Notes under the pieces: model-generated
Database searches by the model: none
What the model saw: the letters and a program-made list of their open reading frames with translations, nothing else
What the model was told of the DNA's origin: nothing
From: Pacificispira sp965223125
Lineage (GTDB): Bacteria; Pseudomonadota; Alphaproteobacteria; UBA8366; Aestuariispiraceae
Length of the DNA: 64,000 nt
Direction of reading: 5' to 3'
NCBI GenBank assembly: GCA_965223125.1
Contig: OZ244984.1
Coordinates: 3,286,001 to 3,350,000, forward strand
Translations under genes and position numbers: made by a program
In this document: one piece after another, positions 60,738 to 64,000 of the stretch
Position numbering within the stretch: position 1 is the stretch's first letter
Layout: each line of letters starts with the position of its first letter

Positions 60738-61085
60738 TTAGTCCTGTGACGGAACCGGCGCGGATCGACCATTGAGAGCGTAAACGTAGCGCAGGATTTC
60801 TGCCACTGCGATGAAGGCTTCAACCGGGATTTCCTCTCCGATCTCCGTTGCCGCAAGCAGTTCCACAAGGTCGGAGTCGGACTGGACGGGAATGCCGAGT
60901 TCTTCGGCCATTTCGATAATTCTTTCAGCAAGATAACCCTCGCCACTGGCACTCACGACTGGTGCCTGATCGACATTGTCAGGCTTGTAGGTCAGGGCCA
61001 CGGCAATCTTGCCACCGGCGTGTTTCACCTGCGGCGGATCGGCATCCCTTTTCCCTGTCGGCGTGGTCCCCTTTGATCGCGGCAT
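60738..61085 (-). CDS. FlhB-like C-terminal domain protein (FhlB)
   Basis: This 115-residue soluble protein corresponds to the cytoplasmic domain of FlhB alone: KIAVALTYKPDNVDQAPVVSASGEGYLAERIIEMAEELGIPVQSD, ending EILRYVYALNG. The NPTH self-cleavage motif is absent; the preceding residues are VKHAGG. Such FhlB proteins occur widely in alphaproteobacteria and are thought to assist or substitute for the released FlhB C-terminus. It lies upstream of fliO-fliP on the same strand and divergent from flgB. Confidence 0.87.
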   Translation of the reverse strand: MPRSKGTTPTGKRDADPPQVKHAGGKIAVALTYKPDNVDQAPVVSASGEGYLAERIIEMAEELGIPVQSDSDLVELLAATEIGEEIPVEAFIAVAEILRYVYALNGRSAPVPSQD

Positions 61086-61350
61086 TCATCTTCTCCCTGA
61101 ATCAAGTTTTAATATGGGATGAAATGGGTAATTGGATCAATGATTATTGATCGAGGTTTCTGATCATGAAATAAAATATGGTTAATATATTATAGTGATT
61201 TATTTTTATTTTGAATAATAATTATATTTATAAAAGTTATATGCTATTATTTCAAAATTACTCAAAAACTCACCAATCTTATTATGTTTATCTCTTGGGT
61301 GAATGTGATTCCATCTTTGTTCATCCGAATCGCCTGGTTGAAAAATCTGG
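61086..61350. other. AT-rich divergent region upstream of flgB
   Basis: These bases hold no gene and are strikingly AT-rich (61140-61270 has hardly any G or C), unlike the rest of the window. The stretch precedes the sigma-54 promoter and probably holds binding sites for an FlbD/FleQ-type activator and for DNA-bending proteins. It also contains the promoter of the minus-strand FlhB-like gene. Confidence 0.55.
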
Positions 61351-61369
61351 TTGGCACGCAGATTGCTTT
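61351..61369 (+). promoter_or_regulatory. Sigma-54 promoter of flgB-flgC-fliE
   Basis: TTGGCAC-GCAGA-TTGCTTT is a near-perfect -24/-12 element (consensus TTGGCAC-N5-TTGCA), with the GG and GC dinucleotides 12 bases apart. The transcript would start near 61381, about 67 bases before flgB. Sigma-54 control of rod genes is known in other alphaproteobacteria. Confidence 0.9.
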
Positions 61370-61447
61370 AGTTGCTGGTGAGTACCATTCCGTGGCGGAG
61401 GAGAGACCGGTGCAGGATGGGTGAGAACCGGAGAGAGGAGGATTTCA

Positions 61448-61858
61448 ATGTCACTCGGTAATACTGCGATTTTTGGCATGATGACGGAGCGGATGTCCTG
61501 GCTGTCCCAGCGCCAGCGGGTCATTTCCCAGAATATCGCCAATGCGGACACACCGGAATACAGGGCACGGGACATTGCGGATCTGAAATTCAAGGATTCG
61601 ATGGCGCGCAATGCAATGAAGGTCAATCTGACCGTCAGCGACCCGCAGCATGTGACGCTGCCGGAAGATCGGGCGCGTTTCTCGGAAGGGAAATCCGGGT
61701 CAGTCTACGAGACCTCGATTTCCGAAAACAGTGTCGTGCTGGAAGAGCAGATGATGAAGCTCAGCCAGAATGCCGGGGATTACACACTGGCAACCAGCCT
61801 TTATCGCAAATACACCGCCCTGCACAATATCGCGCTGGGACGTGCCGGTCAGGGTTGA
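61448..61858 (+). CDS. flgB: Flagellar basal-body rod protein FlgB
   Basis: This 136-residue proximal rod protein has the family opening with RMSWLSQRQRVISQNIANADTPEYRARDI, which contains the ANADTPGY-like rod/hook motif. The C-terminal MMKLSQNAGDYTLATSLYRKY is also typical. ATG 61448 follows GAGAGAGGAGGATTTCA. It is the first gene behind the sigma-54 promoter. Confidence 0.94.
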   Translation: MSLGNTAIFGMMTERMSWLSQRQRVISQNIANADTPEYRARDIADLKFKDSMARNAMKVNLTVSDPQHVTLPEDRARFSEGKSGSVYETSISENSVVLEEQMMKLSQNAGDYTLATSLYRKYTALHNIALGRAGQG

Positions 61859-61908
61859 TCGGGCCGGGTTGGTGGTTTGGCGTAAATGGATGAGTGGAGG
61901 AGAGGGTT

Positions 61909-62320
61909 ATGGACGATTTCAGGGCATCGATGTTCATCGCCGGGTCCGGTATGCGCGCCCAGGGGCTGCGCCTTCGGGTGATTTCGGAGAATATCGCGAA
62001 TGCGGATTCGACTGCCAGCACGCCGGGGGGGGGATCCCTATCGGCGCAAGGTGATTACATTCCAGAACAGAATGGATGAGGCATTGCAGGCCGATCTAGT
62101 AGGTGTACGGAAGATTGCGGAGGATAATTCCGATTTCGATCTGCGGTTTGACCCTGCGCATCCGGCAGCGAATGCCGACGGCTATGTCCAGCTTCCCAAT
62201 GTCAGCACCCTGGTCGAAAGCATGGATATGCGGGAAGCCAACCGCAGCTATCAGGCGAACCTTCGGGTCGTGGAAACGGCCAAGAGCATGTACAGCCAGA
62301 CTGTCAGCATCCTGCGCTAG
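61909..62320 (+). pseudogene. flgC: Flagellar rod protein FlgC, frameshifted at a G9 tract
   Basis: The frame begins at ATG 61909 after GGAGGAGAGGGTT and reads as FlgC up to ISENIANADSTASTPGG. In the run of nine G at 62025-62033 the frame shifts: as read it continues SLSAQGDY and stops at 62079, while the correct family sequence (DPYRRKVITFQ, ending SMYSQTVSILR at 62320) continues in the +1 frame. Eight G would restore an intact 136-residue FlgC. This is either slipped-strand variation or a sequencing or assembly error in a homopolymer. All other rod-protein features are intact. Confidence 0.9.
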
Positions 62321-62401
62321 ATACTGATGGGAAGCGGGATTGAGCCGGGTGCCGAGTCAGGTCTATAATATTGGTTCTTAGAGGCTTGGGGAGTAAAGGT
62401 C

Positions 62402-62725
62402 ATGGCGATTGATCCGATGACAGCCGCAGCGGCCTATCGCGCAAACGCGACCGGGCCGCGCGTGTTTGAGACCGGCAACCAGCCTGGTGGGGCTCAGCCC
62501 TCAACCGGGTCGAGCTTCATGGATCTTGTCCGGGGGGCTGCTCAGGAGGCGGTGAAGGCAAATTATGCCGCAGAGGAAACCACTGCCCGCGCCATGGCCG
62601 GGCAAGCAAATGTGACGGAGGTCGTCACCGCGCTTGCCAATGCCGAGTCCACCCTGAACACTGTTGTAACCGTCCGCGACCGCGTGATTTCCGCCTATCA
62701 GGAAATCCTGCGCATGCCGATCTGA
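62402..62725 (+). CDS. fliE: Flagellar hook-basal body protein FliE
   Basis: FliE joins the MS ring to the rod. This 107-residue protein ends with the family core VTEVVTALANAESTLNTVVTVRDRVISAYQEILRMPI, and has a variable N-terminus. The ATG follows GGGGAGTAAAGGTC. It is the third gene of flgB-flgC-fliE, 81 bases past flgC. Confidence 0.93.
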   Translation: MAIDPMTAAAAYRANATGPRVFETGNQPGGAQPSTGSSFMDLVRGAAQEAVKANYAAEETTARAMAGQANVTEVVTALANAESTLNTVVTVRDRVISAYQEILRMPI

Positions 62726-62887
62726 CGGAACGCAGGTTTTTCCTACAAGAGGCGCAATGATAATGTGCTCGGTGCTGACCGCCGCCCCCTTGACCGGGGC
62801 GGCGTTCTCGTTGGTATATGCATCCTCCATCTGGAAGGAATCCTCACCTGGATGGAGTATTCGCCCCGCATGTTGAAGGTACTTAAT

Positions 62888-64000
62888 ATGACCGAAGCGC
62901 CGGTGACCCTTTTCGGCCCCGATTTCCCCTTTGCCTATGATGACTGGATTACTCATCCGGACGGGCTAGGGCGAATTCCCGCCGCGTGCCATGGGGCAAA
63001 GGTGGCAGTGATCGGGGCGGGGCTGTCCGGTCTGGTCGCCGGGTATGAGTTGATGCGCATGGGGTTGCATCCGGTTTTCTACGAATCGGGGCAATTGGGC
63101 GGTCGACTGCGCTCCCAGCCGTTCGAGGGCGCGGAGGATATCGTCGCTGAACTGGGCGGCATGCGCTTTCCCGTTTCCGGCACCGGCTTCTATCACTATG
63201 CGAGTATGCTGGGGCTGGAAAGCCGTCCTTTCCCGAATCCGATGACCAAGGCGGCGGGTTCGACCGTGATCGATCTGGAGGGCGAGACCCATTATGCCGA
63301 ACGCATGGAGGATCTGCCGCCGCTGTTCCACGAAGTCGCCGCCGCCTACGATCAGGCGCTGGAGGAGGGCGCGCGATTCAGCGACCTGAAAGCGGCAATC
63401 ACCGCGCGGGACCGTGCCGCTATCAAGCGCATATGGGATCCGCTGGTACGGGAATGGGACGAGCGGACATTCTATGACTTCGTGGCTTCGTCACCGGCCT
63501 TTCAGCGCCTGAGCTTCCGTCATCGCGAGGTGTTCGGGCAGGTCGGATTCGGCACCGGTGGATGGGATTCGGATTTCCCGAACTCGATGCTGGAAATCCT
63601 GCGTGTCAATGTCACTGATTGCGACAGTAACCAGCGGTTCTTCGTCGGCGGGGTGGAGCGTTTGCCACAGGGATTATGGCGGCGCGCATCGGATAGCGGC
63701 GTTCACTGGCCAGCGGGGACGAGTCTGCAATCACTGAATGATGGCGGGCCGCGACCGGGTGCGAAGCGCATCCGTCGGCTGGGGGATGGTCGGATCGGTG
63801 TCACCGACCGCTGGGGGCGGGAGGAGGGATTCGATGCCGTTGTTGCCACCTGCCAGAGCTGGCTTCTGACAACAGCCATCGAAACCGAGGAAACCCTGTT
63901 CAGTCAGAAGCTCTGGATGGCGCTGGACCGCACCCGGTACATGCAGTCGTCAAAGACATTCATCATGGTCGACCGCCCGTTCTGGCGCGAGCGCGACCCA
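62888..64000 (+). CDS. Tryptophan 2-monooxygenase-like flavin amine oxidase (partial, runs off the window)
   Basis: The reading frame stays open from ATG 62888 (after GAAGGTA) to the window end, 371 codons without a stop. It has the FAD motif AVIGAGLSGLVAGYELMRMG (about 40-59), then YESGQLGGRLRSQPF and ELGGMRFP, which together match the IaaM-type tryptophan monooxygenase / flavin monoamine oxidase group. Such enzymes convert tryptophan to indole-3-acetamide or oxidise other amino acids. An in-frame ATG at 62852 is an alternative start. The C-terminus lies outside the window, so the substrate cannot be judged. Confidence 0.8.
   Translation, partial: MTEAPVTLFGPDFPFAYDDWITHPDGLGRIPAACHGAKVAVIGAGLSGLVAGYELMRMGLHPVFYESGQLGGRLRSQPFEGAEDIVAELGGMRFPVSGTGFYHYASMLGLESRPFPNPMTKAAGSTVIDLEGETHYAERMEDLPPLFHEVAAAYDQALEEGARFSDLKAAITARDRAAIKRIWDPLVREWDERTFYDFVASSPAFQRLSFRHREVFGQVGFGTGGWDSDFPNSMLEILRVNVTDCDSNQRFFVGGVERLPQGLWRRASDSGVHWPAGTSLQSLNDGGPRPGAKRIRRLGDGRIGVTDRWGREEGFDAVVATCQSWLLTTAIETEETLFSQKLWMALDRTRYMQSSKTFIMVDRPFWRERDP

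Overview
The window reads as chromosome of a free-living, probably marine alphaproteobacterium of the Rhodospirillales type. The support is a cckA homologue directly behind fliQ-fliR-flhB, a stand-alone FlhB-like protein, an Fe-type superoxide dismutase, a PAS_5-type protein, a TRAP-TAXI transporter, purC-purS-purQ, fairly high GC outside one AT-richer patch, and GTTC-N7-GTTC-like LexA boxes. The genus cannot be fixed from this sequence. I see no insertion sequence, prophage or CRISPR array. One tRNA gene, tRNA-Leu(UAG), is present.

Layout. 0-8 kb: family III CoA-transferase, tRNA-modification enzyme mnmC, a lipoprotein, the fused NAD(P)HX repair enzyme, tRNA-Leu and trigger factor. 8-10.5 kb: a tiny secreted protein divergent from the H+-pyrophosphatase hppA. 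10.6-12.3 kb: an AT-richer patch with a two-gene membrane module and a ParDE-type toxin-antitoxin pair. 12.6-19 kb: methylated-amine or betaine-type catabolism (dimethylglycine-dehydrogenase-like enzyme, PAS protein, non-pyrrolysine MttB homologue, ureohydrolase). 19-21.8 kb: an overlapping trio of class III cyclase, DUF2007 protein and TrmN6-like methyltransferase. 21.9-24.2 kb: EctD-like dioxygenase, diheme cytochrome c and class II aldolase. 24.2-28.1 kb: parE, thioesterase, SDR, DUF805. 28.2-31.4 kb: TRAP-TAXI transporter. 31.5-32.9 kb: secreted zinc peptidase plus a cysteine-rich secreted protein. 33-41.7 kb: uvrA, fliQ-fliR-flhB-cckA and recA. 41.8-49.4 kb: the overlapping envelope operon lptF-lptG-lptD-surA-pdxA-rsmA. 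49.8-52.6 kb: pepA-holC and sodB. 52.7-57.5 kb: a second PhyH dioxygenase, then a four-gene operon of a possible ribbon-helix-helix leader protein, a PspA-like protein, a YqiJ-like protein and a YqiK-like flotillin. 57.6-59.3 kb: purine genes. 59.4-62.7 kb: flagellar fliO-fliP and FlhB-like protein on the minus strand, divergent from flgB-flgC-fliE behind a clear sigma-54 promoter. 62.9 kb to the end: a truncated tryptophan-monooxygenase-like flavoenzyme.

How the genes work together. Rod and export-gate genes of one flagellum lie in two clusters 21 kb apart. The lpt-surA operon builds the outer membrane. The PspA/YqiJ/flotillin set probably guards the inner membrane. recA and uvrA each carry a near-consensus LexA box.

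Most striking points: (1) flgC is frameshifted exactly in a run of nine G, so it is either phase-variable or a homopolymer error; (2) the PspA-YqiJ-flotillin operon is led by an uncharacterised protein that may be its own regulator; (3) the cysteine-rich secreted protein has a mirror-symmetric cysteine spacing (6-10-3-13-3-10-6) and sits in an operon with a zinc peptidase; (4) the MttB homologue has no corrinoid protein in the window; (5) the cyclase lacks the canonical Lys-Asp/Thr base-selecting pair. Functions are inferred from motifs and family resemblance read by eye; no database search was possible.
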